The position numbers were made by a program, and so were the translations under genes. This document shows, in pieces, positions 9,127 to 17,478 of a DNA stretch of 21,972 nt. The notes under the pieces are model-generated. The model saw nothing but the letters and a program-made list of their open reading frames with translations, made no database searches and was not told the DNA's origin. Source of the DNA: Deltaproteobacteria bacterium. Lineage in GTDB: Bacteria; Myxococcota_A; UBA796. Numbering within the stretch: position 1 is the stretch's first letter; each line of letters begins with the position of its first letter. Location of the stretch: assembly GCA_002707085.1 (NCBI GenBank), contig PALY01000051.1, positions 1 to 21,972 of the forward strand, read 5' to 3'.

Positions 9127-9669
9127 ATGACCGACCAAGATCCCTTGAATTTTCAGAATACAGAGTCATCCACATTGGATAGCACAGGAGATGTGCCGAT
9201 CGGAAAAAGGTTCAATTCCTTTGTTTCTGGCTGGAAGATCATCTTCATTTTAGTGCTTGCATTGGTTGGATATTTTGCCTGGGTCGCCGCCTCAAACTTC
9301 ATGACGATGGGGCTTCGCGCCAAGCTTGCTGAAGCGCCACACAACCTGGAAGGCATACGCACAGCGCAACTTGCGCACCATTCTCAGCATGGAAGGTTTC
9401 GTTCAGTAGGGTCGTGTCCTCAGGAACTTCCTGGTCGCAAACAATCTGCTTGGGAGGGAGCGTGTGCCGATGCTTTCAAGACTCTGGGCTGGGCGCCCAG
9501 TGGGGCGGTTCGATGCCAGTACATGGCCCAAGTAACTCCAGGAGAGAATGAGTCGGAAGACTTCAAGTTGACCGCCAAGTGCGATGTAGATGGAGACGGA
9601 ATCGTCTCTATTTTTGAGGCCAGTCGAAACAGTCCCCCCATACGGATCACGCCCAAAAACATCTTATGA
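9127..9669 (+). CDS. Pilin-like single-pass membrane protein
   Basis: A 180-residue protein with a polar 35-residue N-terminus, one membrane helix (about 37-58), then a helix RAKLAEAPHNLEGIRTAQLAH (about 64-84) followed by a globular domain with four cysteines (97, 113, 130, 152) and an EF-hand-like DVDGDGI (153-159). The helix and later part resemble type IV pilins of deltaproteobacteria (EAK-NL--I-TAQ-A, WEGACADAFKTLGWAP, LTAKCDVDGDG). No prepilin-peptidase site (G-[FYM]-[ST]-L-x-E) precedes the hydrophobic helix, so it is probably a membrane-anchored relative rather than a processed pilin. It starts at ATG 9127 with GAAGG seven bases upstream, and lies 69 bp upstream of the acyltransferase-lectin gene on the same strand. 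Confidence 0.6.
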   Translation: MTDQDPLNFQNTESSTLDSTGDVPIGKRFNSFVSGWKIIFILVLALVGYFAWVAASNFMTMGLRAKLAEAPHNLEGIRTAQLAHHSQHGRFRSVGSCPQELPGRKQSAWEGACADAFKTLGWAPSGAVRCQYMAQVTPGENESEDFKLTAKCDVDGDGIVSIFEASRNSPPIRITPKNIL

Positions 9670-9738
9670 CGATTGACGTATACGTGGCTTGGTTGTCAGT
9701 ATGAACCGTGCTTAATGGGAAGTTGAACGGTTTCCTGG

Positions 9739-11601
9739 ATGGGGCATGGGGTGACCAATGTGACGAGCCAGCAATGTGAGGTTTCCACCGCACCGTCTGG
9801 TCCGCGCATTCATGGCTTGGATGCACTTCGCGGGGTGCTGATGATTCTGGGTGTTTGGCTCCACTGTGCCTTGGCATACCTGCCTGAGTCGGATTGGCCA
9901 TTTACGGATTGGACAGCAAGTTCGTCCGACCTGAACCTGATCACAGATGCAATCCATCTGTTCCGGATGCCGGCTTTTTTCCTGCTATCAGGCTTCTTTG
10001 GCGCCCTGCTTTGGCAGCGTCGCGGGGCCCGTGCCATGCTCAAAAATCGGTTGGAGCGAATCGTTCTGCCCTTTGTTGTGTTTGTGCTGCTGCTGCATCC
10101 GCTGGTGGCCTATTGTTTCGGCTTTGGTATCGGCGTGCGCGACCACGCTGCTGTACCCATCGATCGAGCATGGGAGGTGGTCATCGGAGAACCCTTCCCG
10201 ATCGAAGGGACCATGCATTTGTGGTTCCTCTATGACCTCATTTATGTGACGGCCTTTATGGCCTTCATCGTCTACCTTGTGGAACGCCTCGACTGGAACT
10301 GGTCGCGCCCTCTTCATGTTCTCCGGCGCATCATGGAGAGTCCACTGCTCTTTGTTGTGGTCCTGGGTGGACTCAATATGACCTGGTGTGCCATTTTCCG
10401 ATGGGACCACATCCCCACAGAAGGCCGGTGGGTACCCGAAGATCTGACCCTCCTCTCGTATTACTTTCTCTGGTATGGAGTGGGGTGGCTTCTGTTTGCT
10501 TCCCGTGCAGCCCTCGCCTCTTGCAAGTCCAAGGCTTGGTCTTTGGTGGGTCTGGGTGTGGCAGCTACATTGCTGCGGCATGCGATCCGCGGCTACTTCG
10601 AGAGAGATTCGGTGGGTCCCTGGCTCCAAAGTCTCTTGGCAGGCATTCAAGAGATGCCGATCAGTCTTCCTTCTTCAGAAGGTGACGTTGTTGCAGCCCA
10701 TTGGTTCTTGGCGAGTCTTGGGCTTGTGGCATTCACCCGAGGCACGATGGGGCTATTTCTCCGCTACTGTGGCAGTGGAAGCCCCATCTGGCGATACCTC
10801 TCGGACTCCGCGTATTGGGTATATTTGATTCACCTACCGCTCACCGTTTTGGTGCCCGCACTGTTGCTTGGCTGGGAAGCACCCGTCTTGGTCAAGTATT
10901 CAGCCAGTGTGATCATCGTACTGGCCGTGTCATGGCTCACCTATGACAGTGTGATTCGGCCGACGGTGGTGGGCAAGTTCCTAAACGGCCGGCGCTATCC
11001 ATCGCTGTACCGGACCTACAGCACCACAGGGACACTTCTGGTAATGGCATGGCTTGGCTTCGGTATGCTGCAGTATCCGCCATTGAGCGACCGACCTCCG
11101 CCTTGGCGCAAGGGGCTTGCTCCCAGTGAATTGCTGAATGAAGCGTCGGTGGTCTATCCGGTACAGCCAAATGTCCGCCTGGAAGCGGTGACCCACGAGA
11201 TGTGTGTGGGTGTTGATTCCTACATTCTGTGTGTCGATACAGTCAGCCCAGAAGAGATGGAGGACGCGTGTGCGGCATTGGGGTCATCTGTGGCTCAACT
11301 CAAGACCAAGGCGGAACAAGAGCGGGTGAGTCAATTGGCCTCAACTTTGACCCATTCACCGTTCTGGGTGGCGATTACGGACGAGCAGTATGAAGGCTGG
11401 TTTCGGTGGCCGGATGGGACCGTCCTTTCTCGTCATGCCCCATGGCATGACAATGAACCGAACAACTGGGGCGGAGATGAACACTGTGCAGCATTGAATT
11501 GGGGCGGGTCGGTCAAATGGAACGATGTTGGATGTGAAAATCGGTTCGGCTTCATCTGTGAACAGTCGACGGTTCCTAGGCTGGAAACGCCTGAAAAGTA
11601 G
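9739..11601 (+). CDS. Membrane acyltransferase 3 / OpgC-like protein with C-terminal C-type lectin domain
   Basis: A 620-residue protein. Residues about 25-450 form a multi-pass membrane acyltransferase (family 3/OpgC-like): GLDALRGVLMILGVWLHCAL near the start carries the conserved RG and catalytic-type His, followed by FRMPAFFLLSGFFG and about ten hydrophobic helices. Such enzymes O-acylate surface sugars. Residues about 488-609 are a C-type lectin domain with six cysteines in the long-form pattern (489/498, 511/607, 583/599), the sugar/calcium motif EPN (573-575) and WND (594-596), which predicts mannose-type, calcium-dependent binding. The lectin follows the last helix and should face the periplasm. 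The start is uncertain: ATG 9739 has no clear ribosome site, and GTGs at 9751 and 9760 are alternatives. Confidence 0.85.
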   Translation: MGHGVTNVTSQQCEVSTAPSGPRIHGLDALRGVLMILGVWLHCALAYLPESDWPFTDWTASSSDLNLITDAIHLFRMPAFFLLSGFFGALLWQRRGARAMLKNRLERIVLPFVVFVLLLHPLVAYCFGFGIGVRDHAAVPIDRAWEVVIGEPFPIEGTMHLWFLYDLIYVTAFMAFIVYLVERLDWNWSRPLHVLRRIMESPLLFVVVLGGLNMTWCAIFRWDHIPTEGRWVPEDLTLLSYYFLWYGVGWLLFASRAALASCKSKAWSLVGLGVAATLLRHAIRGYFERDSVGPWLQSLLAGIQEMPISLPSSEGDVVAAHWFLASLGLVAFTRGTMGLFLRYCGSGSPIWRYLSDSAYWVYLIHLPLTVLVPALLLGWEAPVLVKYSASVIIVLAVSWLTYDSVIRPTVVGKFLNGRRYPSLYRTYSTTGTLLVMAWLGFGMLQYPPLSDRPPPWRKGLAPSELLNEASVVYPVQPNVRLEAVTHEMCVGVDSYILCVDTVSPEEMEDACAALGSSVAQLKTKAEQERVSQLASTLTHSPFWVAITDEQYEGWFRWPDGTVLSRHAPWHDNEPNNWGGDEHCAALNWGGSVKWNDVGCENRFGFICEQSTVPRLETPEK

Positions 11602-11984
11602 TAGGTGGTCTCGATCTGAAGTGGGGTTCCTTCGAAAAGAGCTTTTTGTTCGGTTGTTTTAGGGTGGAACCATGGTCTGAGTACAAGTCGCTAATGAACT
11701 GGGCTTATTTCCCCATATTTTGGTGATAGGAGTGCGGGCGGTTGGCAATGAGTACAGTGTTTGAGATGTTGATTTTGCACCAACAAAAACGAGTAAAGGT
11801 ATCTGTCTGTGTCGGAAAAATGAGAGCGATCCGCAGTAAGGGTGTTGCTCATATTCTACGCCTCACCGAGGTATTTTTGGGCCATCTATAGTGGAATGAT
11901 ACAAAAGCAGAAATAGCGGTTGATTTTGGCTATCAGGGCTGAGTAAATGAGGCGTCCAAAACATTGGACAAGGAGTAATTTAAA
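11602..11984. other. Intergenic stretch without a recognised gene
   Basis: About 380 bases, visibly richer in A and T than the flanking genes. It holds only weak structure: a short hairpin CCTC-ACC-GAGG followed by TATTTTT near 11860-11878 that could be a poor terminator, and a 47-codon frame (11748-11891) without a well-spaced ribosome site or recognisable protein. A clear AAGGAG at 11970-11975 serves the next gene. No confident promoter, tRNA or small RNA was seen. Confidence 0.5.
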
Positions 11985-12437
11985 ATGATCAAAACGTTTC
12001 TTCTCATTGCATTTACATTGTGTGTTCCACTGACCTCTTATGCGAAGGATTCGAATAAGGCGGACAAGGCGGATAAATCGGCCAAGGTAGACAAAGAACA
12101 CGAAGAGTTCTTGGCCAAAAGTCCATTCAACAAGATGTACCCAAAGAAGATTGGACCCGAAGCTGCCGAATATTTTGCTGCCTTCAACTCTCTGTTTGTG
12201 GACGGCGCAATTCCGTCCAAAGAAGCTCGATTGGTTGCGATTTCAGCCTCTGCTGCAATGCGGTGTGAATATTGCATTACTGCTCAGGTTCACCTGGCGA
12301 AAAAAGCCGGTGCCTCAGATGAAGAAATCAAAACTGCCATCCAAATTGCTGCTGAAGTCGCTCGGTTTTCTACTCTGTTGTACGGAAACGAGTTTGGACA
12401 AGATGAACTGAAGAAGGTTTTGAAAATAGAAGAATAG
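11985..12437 (+). CDS. Exported AhpD/carboxymuconolactone decarboxylase-like protein
   Basis: A 150-residue protein with a signal peptide (1-20, cleavage after SYA) and a Lys/Asp/Ala-rich linker (21-42), then an AhpD-like helical domain. The redox motif CEYC (94-97) with ITAQVHLAKKAGASDEEI follows the family pattern, where AhpD-type proteins use the CxxC pair to reduce peroxiredoxins or other disulfides. The usual His four residues after the second Cys is Gln101 here, with a His at 103 instead, so normal chemistry may be altered. Export is unusual because most members are cytosolic. The strong AAGGAG supports ATG 11985. It stands alone between an intergenic stretch and its own terminator. Confidence 0.8.
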   Translation: MIKTFLLIAFTLCVPLTSYAKDSNKADKADKSAKVDKEHEEFLAKSPFNKMYPKKIGPEAAEYFAAFNSLFVDGAIPSKEARLVAISASAAMRCEYCITAQVHLAKKAGASDEEIKTAIQIAAEVARFSTLLYGNEFGQDELKKVLKIEE

Positions 12438-12456
12438 AACTGTCGCTCAACGACGG

Positions 12457-12500
12457 AGAGCGTCACAGTCATTTCGGTGGCAGTGACGCTCTTTATTTTT
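12457..12500 (+). terminator. Intrinsic terminator after the AhpD-like gene
   Basis: AGAGCGTCAC (12457-12466) pairs perfectly with GTGACGCTCT (12483-12492) around a 16-base loop, followed by TTATTTTT. It starts 19 bases after the stop codon. Confidence 0.8.
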
Positions 12501-12536
12501 GTGATCACATCATATTTGATTCCAAGGGACAAACGC

Positions 12537-13412
12537 TCAGTGATTCACAAAATCAGCGGCGCTCGGTCGACTTCCTCTTTGGGCGAGGAAGTCTTGTCCG
12601 GCTGTTCGATAGGCATCACCGTTCAACCAATCTTCAGACATCACCAGCAACAGCCTCCAGTCACGGATGGCCTTGTTTGAAGATGCATCATGTGTTTCAC
12701 GTCCGCGCCATCTTTCCACCCGGCCCACTCTTCCACTTGCACGATCACCGCCTTCTGCTTCGTTGGCGGCGATTTCACCGATAATGTTTCCATCGACCTC
12801 TGCATTCAACTCTTCAAAGGCCAGCAATAAATAATAATCCAGGCCCGTCACGATATCGCTGGGATCTTCAAACGCATCCCCACCTCCGACGCTGAGTTGG
12901 ATGTGCAGACTTTCAAGCAAAAGGCTCTCGGGGGAATCCTTTCGTGCGGCGTGAGCCACTTCATGAAACAAGGTGTTCAAAGCGTGGGGAGTCCGTTCAT
13001 TAGAGCGCAGATAGATGACATCAAACTGGGGTGAATACACCGCCAAACTATGACCAAGGTGTTCTGTGATGTCCGCGGGCAATTGATCCACATTGGATAC
13101 CAGGTGGACATTTCCGCTGGCTGCATATTCCGAACCAAGGGTAGCCAGGTGTTCAAAATGGGCGGCTTCAGCGTCTGTGATTCCCAGTTCAGCCAATGCA
13201 GCCGTATTGGTCAAACAAGCACGTAGATCTTCCACGGCTTGGTGCATGACCACGGTTCCACTGCTGTTCCCCTGTTGGCCAACGGCCAAGCCGAGTTGCT
13301 CTTGGGCTTGTGAATTGCTTTGACCCACACCAGTGGATTGTTGGCTCGTGGTTGTCTGCTCTTGGGTTGTATGTGTTGCCACATGTTCTCGTGGCTTTTG
13401 GTTTGTACCCAT
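12537..13412 (-). CDS. HEXXH-motif putative metallopeptidase with low-complexity N-terminus
   Basis: A 291-residue protein with no signal peptide. Residues 1 to about 55 are Gln/Thr/Ser-rich and contain SNSQAQEQLGLA. The middle has LFHEVAHAA (His150-Glu-x-x-His154), the zinc motif of gluzincin-type peptidases, and AFEELNAEVDG (198-208) could supply the third ligand Glu about 47-51 residues later, as in other gluzincins. The last 80 residues are charged and unrecognised. The disordered N-terminus plus a toxin-like peptidase core resembles cargo proteins of contractile injection systems, but no such machinery is in the window. The start at 13412 has GAAG six bases upstream. It follows the secreted basic protein gene on the same strand by 219 bp. 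Confidence 0.6.
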   Translation of the reverse strand: MGTNQKPREHVATHTTQEQTTTSQQSTGVGQSNSQAQEQLGLAVGQQGNSSGTVVMHQAVEDLRACLTNTAALAELGITDAEAAHFEHLATLGSEYAASGNVHLVSNVDQLPADITEHLGHSLAVYSPQFDVIYLRSNERTPHALNTLFHEVAHAARKDSPESLLLESLHIQLSVGGGDAFEDPSDIVTGLDYYLLLAFEELNAEVDGNIIGEIAANEAEGGDRASGRVGRVERWRGRETHDASSNKAIRDWRLLLVMSEDWLNGDAYRTAGQDFLAQRGSRPSAADFVNH

Positions 13413-13502
13413 GGAATCTTCAAATGTGGCGGAAAACGGTTGAATTATGAATTTTGAAAAGGCCGGAAATCATTCCAAAGCCCTCTCGGTATTCCCAAAA
13501 AC

Positions 13503-13522
13503 ATTGTTAAGACCTTAACAAT
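13503..13522. promoter_or_regulatory. Perfect 20-bp inverted repeat upstream of the HEXXH gene
   Basis: ATTGTTAAG-AC-CTTAACAAT, perfect 9-base arms around two bases, 91 bases upstream of the 13412 start in an AT-rich stretch. The form fits an operator for a dimeric repressor. It has no T-run on the relevant side, so a terminator is less likely. Confidence 0.5.
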
Positions 13523-13631
13523 ATGTCGAAAAAGGGGTTTGGATACAAACGGACGATGCGAAGTTTAAGCACGGCTACAGCAAATCATAGGATTTCTGTC
13601 TGTTGGCTTCATGGCACAAGGAGTTCTTCTC

Positions 13632-14831
13632 TTACTTGTTCCGACTCTTCTTCTGCTTTTTGTACTTACCTTTCTTGATGGCCGTGCTGAACAATGCATG
13701 GGTCAAGGTGGATGTCAGTACCACGGCCCCACCGCCACCATAAAGAAGGGCTGTCTCTCTTGCCGTGTCGCCCTGTGAGCGCAGATCTGCATACCTGTCG
13801 CCTTGGTCCACGGTGTTGATATTATCGGCTTCTGAGTAGTGTTTGCTGCTCTTGAAGTAGTAGACTCCTGATGTGGAAAGAAGCCCAGTGGCGGCAATAT
13901 AGCCGAACGTATCCCAGCCTTTGGAACGTCGATAGCTGGCTTGAGAGGCCATGAGTTGTTTCTTGGAGTACCGCTGCATCTTCAACATCACTTCCAAGTT
14001 TTGCCCTGGGTTCACGCTCACGGAAATCAAGTCCGATTTGCTCTTCCCGCAGCTGCCCTGAACCAGATGATTTTTATAGGCTTTTACGGGGACCGGTAGA
14101 GAGGCTTTCTTCTGGGTAAATCCGACGTGTTCCCGGTCTACCCAGACGCGTCCAGCACACTTTTTACCGGAAAGGGATTTGGTTTTTAGCTTCACAGTAC
14201 CTTGCGTTCGAAGATTGACAGGTATGAAAGCGACCACAGAGCGTCGTTTGTAGGCAATGGTGACTGGTTTCTTTGAAAAAGTTGCACTCCTGTCGTCTTT
14301 CTTCGCCCTGGCACCGGCCACCAGCGCTTTGACGAGCGCTTCTCTCGTTTTGCGCGTCACGGTCTGGTATTGGGCGGATACAATGTCTGTGACAACAACA
14401 AGATCTCCCCGATCCGGAGATTGTCGAATTCGCTCAAGACAGGCTGGCAGGATTTGAAGTTCCGTCGAGGGAATCCAGTACCGATATGGATCGAGGTAGG
14501 CTTTGGCCTCAAACCCGCTACCTTTCGCTTTGGCCCTAATCCCGCTGAAGAAACCCGAAATCTCTGCATTGGTCTTTTTCATTTGTAGACTGCTTGCGAT
14601 TTCTCGTTGGTTCATGCTGGCCGTAAAACATTTTTTCCGAGGAGCCCATACGGTCTTTGTCGCTCGATTGTAGATGTCGCCTGGTTTTGCTGAGATGCTC
14701 TTGCTGGTCAGAGTCCAACCCGCAGATTTTAGCCGCCGCTCAAAGGGGCTGGTGGCTTTACGGGCTGCAGCTTGGGCCATCGTTGAAAAACAGAAGGCCA
14801 CCACTAAACAAAGATATCGCTGATACCGCAT
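13632..14831 (-). CDS. Secreted basic protein of unknown function, possible PEGA-like segment
   Basis: A 399-residue protein not recognised as a named family. ATG 14831 is chosen over the longer frame (to 14915) because GGGAG lies seven to eight bases upstream and a clean signal peptide follows (RYLCLVVAFCFSTMAQA). The mature chain is rich in Lys, Arg and Ser. Its central part has CAGRVWVDREHVG followed about 25 residues later by LVQGSCGKSK and ISVSVNPGQNLEVMLKM, which resembles PEGA domains of surface proteins. Two weakly hydrophobic stretches near the C-terminus (GYIAATGLLSTSGVYYF and LLYGGGGAVVLTSTLTHALF) may be membrane segments, as in myxobacterial PEGA proteins. The C-terminal tail is very basic. 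It diverges from the acidic-repeat lipoprotein gene. Confidence 0.6.
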   Translation of the reverse strand: MRYQRYLCLVVAFCFSTMAQAAARKATSPFERRLKSAGWTLTSKSISAKPGDIYNRATKTVWAPRKKCFTASMNQREIASSLQMKKTNAEISGFFSGIRAKAKGSGFEAKAYLDPYRYWIPSTELQILPACLERIRQSPDRGDLVVVTDIVSAQYQTVTRKTREALVKALVAGARAKKDDRSATFSKKPVTIAYKRRSVVAFIPVNLRTQGTVKLKTKSLSGKKCAGRVWVDREHVGFTQKKASLPVPVKAYKNHLVQGSCGKSKSDLISVSVNPGQNLEVMLKMQRYSKKQLMASQASYRRSKGWDTFGYIAATGLLSTSGVYYFKSSKHYSEADNINTVDQGDRYADLRSQGDTARETALLYGGGGAVVLTSTLTHALFSTAIKKGKYKKQKKSRNK

Positions 14832-14859
14832 CGACTTCTCCCAACGCCATACTGCCATA

Positions 14860-14899
14860 GAAGGCCCATTTTTTGCCACCGTGGGCAGCAAGAACCCAA
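14860..14899 (+). repeat. 40-bp direct repeat, copy A
   Basis: Matches copy B at 14961-15000 in 32 of 40 bases, same orientation, offset 101 bp. The shared core is GAAGG-CCATTTTTTGCCAC followed by GGG and GCAAG. It lies 29 bases upstream of the minus-strand start at 14831, inside that gene's likely leader. Confidence 0.7.
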
Positions 14900-14925
14900 T
14901 CTTTGATGGTTTCAAGGTTTTCTTC

Positions 14926-14954
14926 TTCGCATCGATTTCTCCGATCGCTATAAT
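14926..14954 (+). promoter_or_regulatory. Likely sigma-70 promoter for the acidic-repeat lipoprotein genes
   Basis: A perfect TATAAT at 14949-14954 with TTCGCA (4 of 6 bases of the -35 consensus) at 14926-14931 and 17 bases between. Transcription would begin near 14961, about 55 bases before ATG 15016, at the first base of repeat copy B. Confidence 0.55.
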
Positions 14955-14960
14955 GACAGC

Positions 14961-15000
14961 GAAGGTCCATTTTTTGCCACATTGGGTGGCAAGGCTCCAA
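14961..15000 (+). repeat. 40-bp direct repeat, copy B, with a small hairpin
   Basis: Second copy of the repeat at 14860-14899. Inside it TTGCCAC and GTGGCAA can form a 7-bp hairpin in the presumed 5' leader of the lipoprotein message. It ends 15 bases before the start codon. Confidence 0.65.
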
Positions 15001-15015
15001 CGCTAGAACGACTTG

Positions 15016-17469
15016 ATGAATTTCTTTTTCGCATCCATTCTTGCTCTTGCGTTTGCTGCCGGCTGTGAGGAACCCCATACCAACTTGTTGGCCCAGGATG
15101 GAGACGGAGACGGATACACCCCATTCGATGGCGATTGCGATGATTCAGATGCAACGGTTGGACTGAGAGTTCATGACAACGATTGCGATGGTACACTGAC
15201 CGAGGATGATTGCGACGACAATGATGCCTCGTCTCCCATCAAAGCCGAGGATGCTGATTGCGATGGCATCCCGACAGCAGACGACTGTGATGACAACGCC
15301 CCTGATACAACCCCGCTCGGTTCGGATTCAGATTGTGACGGAGTCGCGGATGATTATGACTGTGATGACAACAATCCCAACAGCACCATTAAGGCGGAGG
15401 ATGCTGATTGCGATGGCACACTGACCGAGGATGATTGCGACGACAACGATGCATCCTCTGCCATCAAAGCCGAGGATGCTGATTGCGATGGCATCCCGAC
15501 GGAAGACGACTGCGATGACAATGATTCGGAATCGTTCACAACCGCTGATGACGCAGACTGTGATGGCGCGCGGACCGAGGACGATTGCGATGACAACAAT
15601 GCCGCATCCTATACTCGAGTGGAAGATGCCGATTGTGATGGTACACCCGCTGCGAGCGACTGTGACGACAACGATCCTGCTTCAACCACGGCAGCCAGTG
15701 ATGCCGATTGTGACGGCGTGGTCACCTCGGATGATTGCGATGATCGCAACCCAGAAGCCACAAGCATTGCTTTTGACCGAGATTGCGATGGTACGCTGAC
15801 CACGGCCGATTGTGATGATGACGATCCAGTGTTGAACGATGCTGATTCTGATTCTGATGGGTTCAGCACCTGTGATCTGGACTGTGATGATGCGGACAGC
15901 GACACGTATCCGGGCGCGGCGTACGCCGAAGATACAGAAGCCTGTATGACCGATGCTGATCACGATGGCTGGGGGAGTGCTGCGCCAGACGGAGATGCCG
16001 TCAGCGGTATGGATTGCGATGACTCAAATGCCATGCTGAACCTTGATGATGGTGACCGGGATGGTCAAACCAGTTGCGCTGGTGACTGTGATGATGATGA
16101 CGACGATACCTATGTTGGCGCTGCCGAACTTGAACGGATGCGGCTGTGTATGCGAGATGTCGATGCAGACGGCTGGGGAGATGATTCGCCACCGACCGGT
16201 GTGACTGCCGGGACCGACTGTGATGATACGAACCCCGAGCTCACTCCGGCAGATACTGATGAAGACGGCGACAGTACATGTACCGGTGATTGCGATGATG
16301 CAGATGCCACACTTTCAAGCCTTGATGTAGACGAAGATGGTTTCACGACCTGTGAGGGTGACTGTGACGACACCGATCCCGAAGTGTTGGGTGGCGATAT
16401 CGATGCGGACTTCGACGGCCACACTGTCTGTGACGGAGACTGCGACGATTCAGATCCTTCCGTTTTTCCAGGTGCCGTTGACATCCGTGCCGATGGTATC
16501 GACCAGGACTGTGACGGGACTGAAGTTCGCTGGACTCAGGTAGACGTATCGTCGCGACAAGCCTGTGCCATCGATACAGAGGGTGCGATTCACTGCTGGG
16601 GAGCCGATGTCACGGTCTTTGATGAACCCACTGGAATGCTGAGTCCTCCTGAAGGTGAGTTCACTTCATTGTCGATGGGCGTTCATCATGCCTGCGCCAT
16701 TGAAGCCGGAACACAAGCGGTCACCTGCTGGGGGGCGTGTGTAGAATCGGAGTGTGACGCACCAGCGGGCGCGTTCACTTCTGTGATGGCTGCAGGGTGG
16801 GTGAACGCCTCGTACTATTCCGATGATTACTATGCCACCGGCTACACATGCGGTATCCGAAGAAGTGGCGCCGTCACTTGCTGGGGTGGACCCTCTTCTG
16901 CAGTGGCTGAGTTCAGTGTGCCGTACGGTTCATTTGTCGAACTATCGGGCTGTTCTAGTTCAGTCTGTGGCCTGAAGACCGATGGAAGCATTCGCTGTTG
17001 GGGGCCTGACTATGTTGAGGAGCCTGTGCCCATCTCCGGAGACTTCTCGACCCTATCTCAGGAAGATGGGCTTGGGTGCGCTGTGGATACATCGGGCGAT
17101 ATCACTTGTTGGGACGCGACATCCTATGGGCGGTACTGGAGCGGCCATTCAGCCCCTTCTCTGAACTTCTCAAGCGTTGACGTCGCGAATGCATATATCT
17201 CTGGCTACGGCACACGCAGCTTCGCGTGCGGTGTCACAACCGGTGGCTCCATAGATTGTTGGGGAGGCGCCCTGAGTTCCTATTGGTCTGCCATGGGAGA
17301 TTTGCCCCTCGATGATTATGTCGATGTGAAAATTACACGCCGCGGTGGTTCAAGCGGGTACACTTCGTTGTACGGATGTGCCCTTCGGACCGACGGCCTG
17401 ATCGACTGTTTTGGGGCTGGTTCTGGAGGGCGGGAGATCGAAGATGACGCACCTGCTCATGCTGGTTGA
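15016..17469 (+). CDS. Lipoprotein with nine 25-residue acidic Cys repeats and an RCC1-like propeller
   Basis: An 817-residue surface or periplasmic lipoprotein: signal FAAGC (Cys17), then acidic metal-binding repeats to about residue 500, then an RCC1-like region. Nine strict 25-residue units (consensus DCDGT-TEDDCDDNDASS--AEDA) run from DNA 15181 to 15855, followed by looser DxDGD...DCDD units resembling the MopE-type 'putative metal-binding motif' and thrombospondin type 3 calcium repeats. The C-terminal ~310 residues hold seven units, each ending C(A/G)-x7-10-CW(G/D) or CFG, which fits a seven-bladed propeller with a possible disulfide per blade. The ATG at 15016 is preferred over TTG 15013; the ribosome site is weak. 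Calcium binding is expected from the family, and the partner is unknown. A paralogue starts 9 bases after the stop. Confidence 0.85.
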   Translation: MNFFFASILALAFAAGCEEPHTNLLAQDGDGDGYTPFDGDCDDSDATVGLRVHDNDCDGTLTEDDCDDNDASSPIKAEDADCDGIPTADDCDDNAPDTTPLGSDSDCDGVADDYDCDDNNPNSTIKAEDADCDGTLTEDDCDDNDASSAIKAEDADCDGIPTEDDCDDNDSESFTTADDADCDGARTEDDCDDNNAASYTRVEDADCDGTPAASDCDDNDPASTTAASDADCDGVVTSDDCDDRNPEATSIAFDRDCDGTLTTADCDDDDPVLNDADSDSDGFSTCDLDCDDADSDTYPGAAYAEDTEACMTDADHDGWGSAAPDGDAVSGMDCDDSNAMLNLDDGDRDGQTSCAGDCDDDDDDTYVGAAELERMRLCMRDVDADGWGDDSPPTGVTAGTDCDDTNPELTPADTDEDGDSTCTGDCDDADATLSSLDVDEDGFTTCEGDCDDTDPEVLGGDIDADFDGHTVCDGDCDDSDPSVFPGAVDIRADGIDQDCDGTEVRWTQVDVSSRQACAIDTEGAIHCWGADVTVFDEPTGMLSPPEGEFTSLSMGVHHACAIEAGTQAVTCWGACVESECDAPAGAFTSVMAAGWVNASYYSDDYYATGYTCGIRRSGAVTCWGGPSSAVAEFSVPYGSFVELSGCSSSVCGLKTDGSIRCWGPDYVEEPVPISGDFSTLSQEDGLGCAVDTSGDITCWDATSYGRYWSGHSAPSLNFSSVDVANAYISGYGTRSFACGVTTGGSIDCWGGALSSYWSAMGDLPLDDYVDVKITRRGGSSGYTSLYGCALRTDGLIDCFGAGSGGREIEDDAPAHAG
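15181..15855 (+). repeat. Nine tandem 75-bp coding repeats
   Basis: Units begin at 15181, 15256, 15331, 15406, 15481, 15556, 15631, 15706 and 15781, each opening with GA(T/C)TG(C/T)GA(T/C)GG. The two-unit block 15181-15330 is nearly repeated at 15406-15555, a sign of recent block duplication. Each unit encodes two cysteines and about ten acidic residues. Confidence 0.9.
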
Positions 17470-17478
17470 GGAGAAATT

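Noticed and set aside
11748..11891. A 47-codon frame in the intergenic stretch.
   Set aside because: AGGAG is too far from its ATG, the product is not recognisable, and the base composition matches non-coding surroundings.
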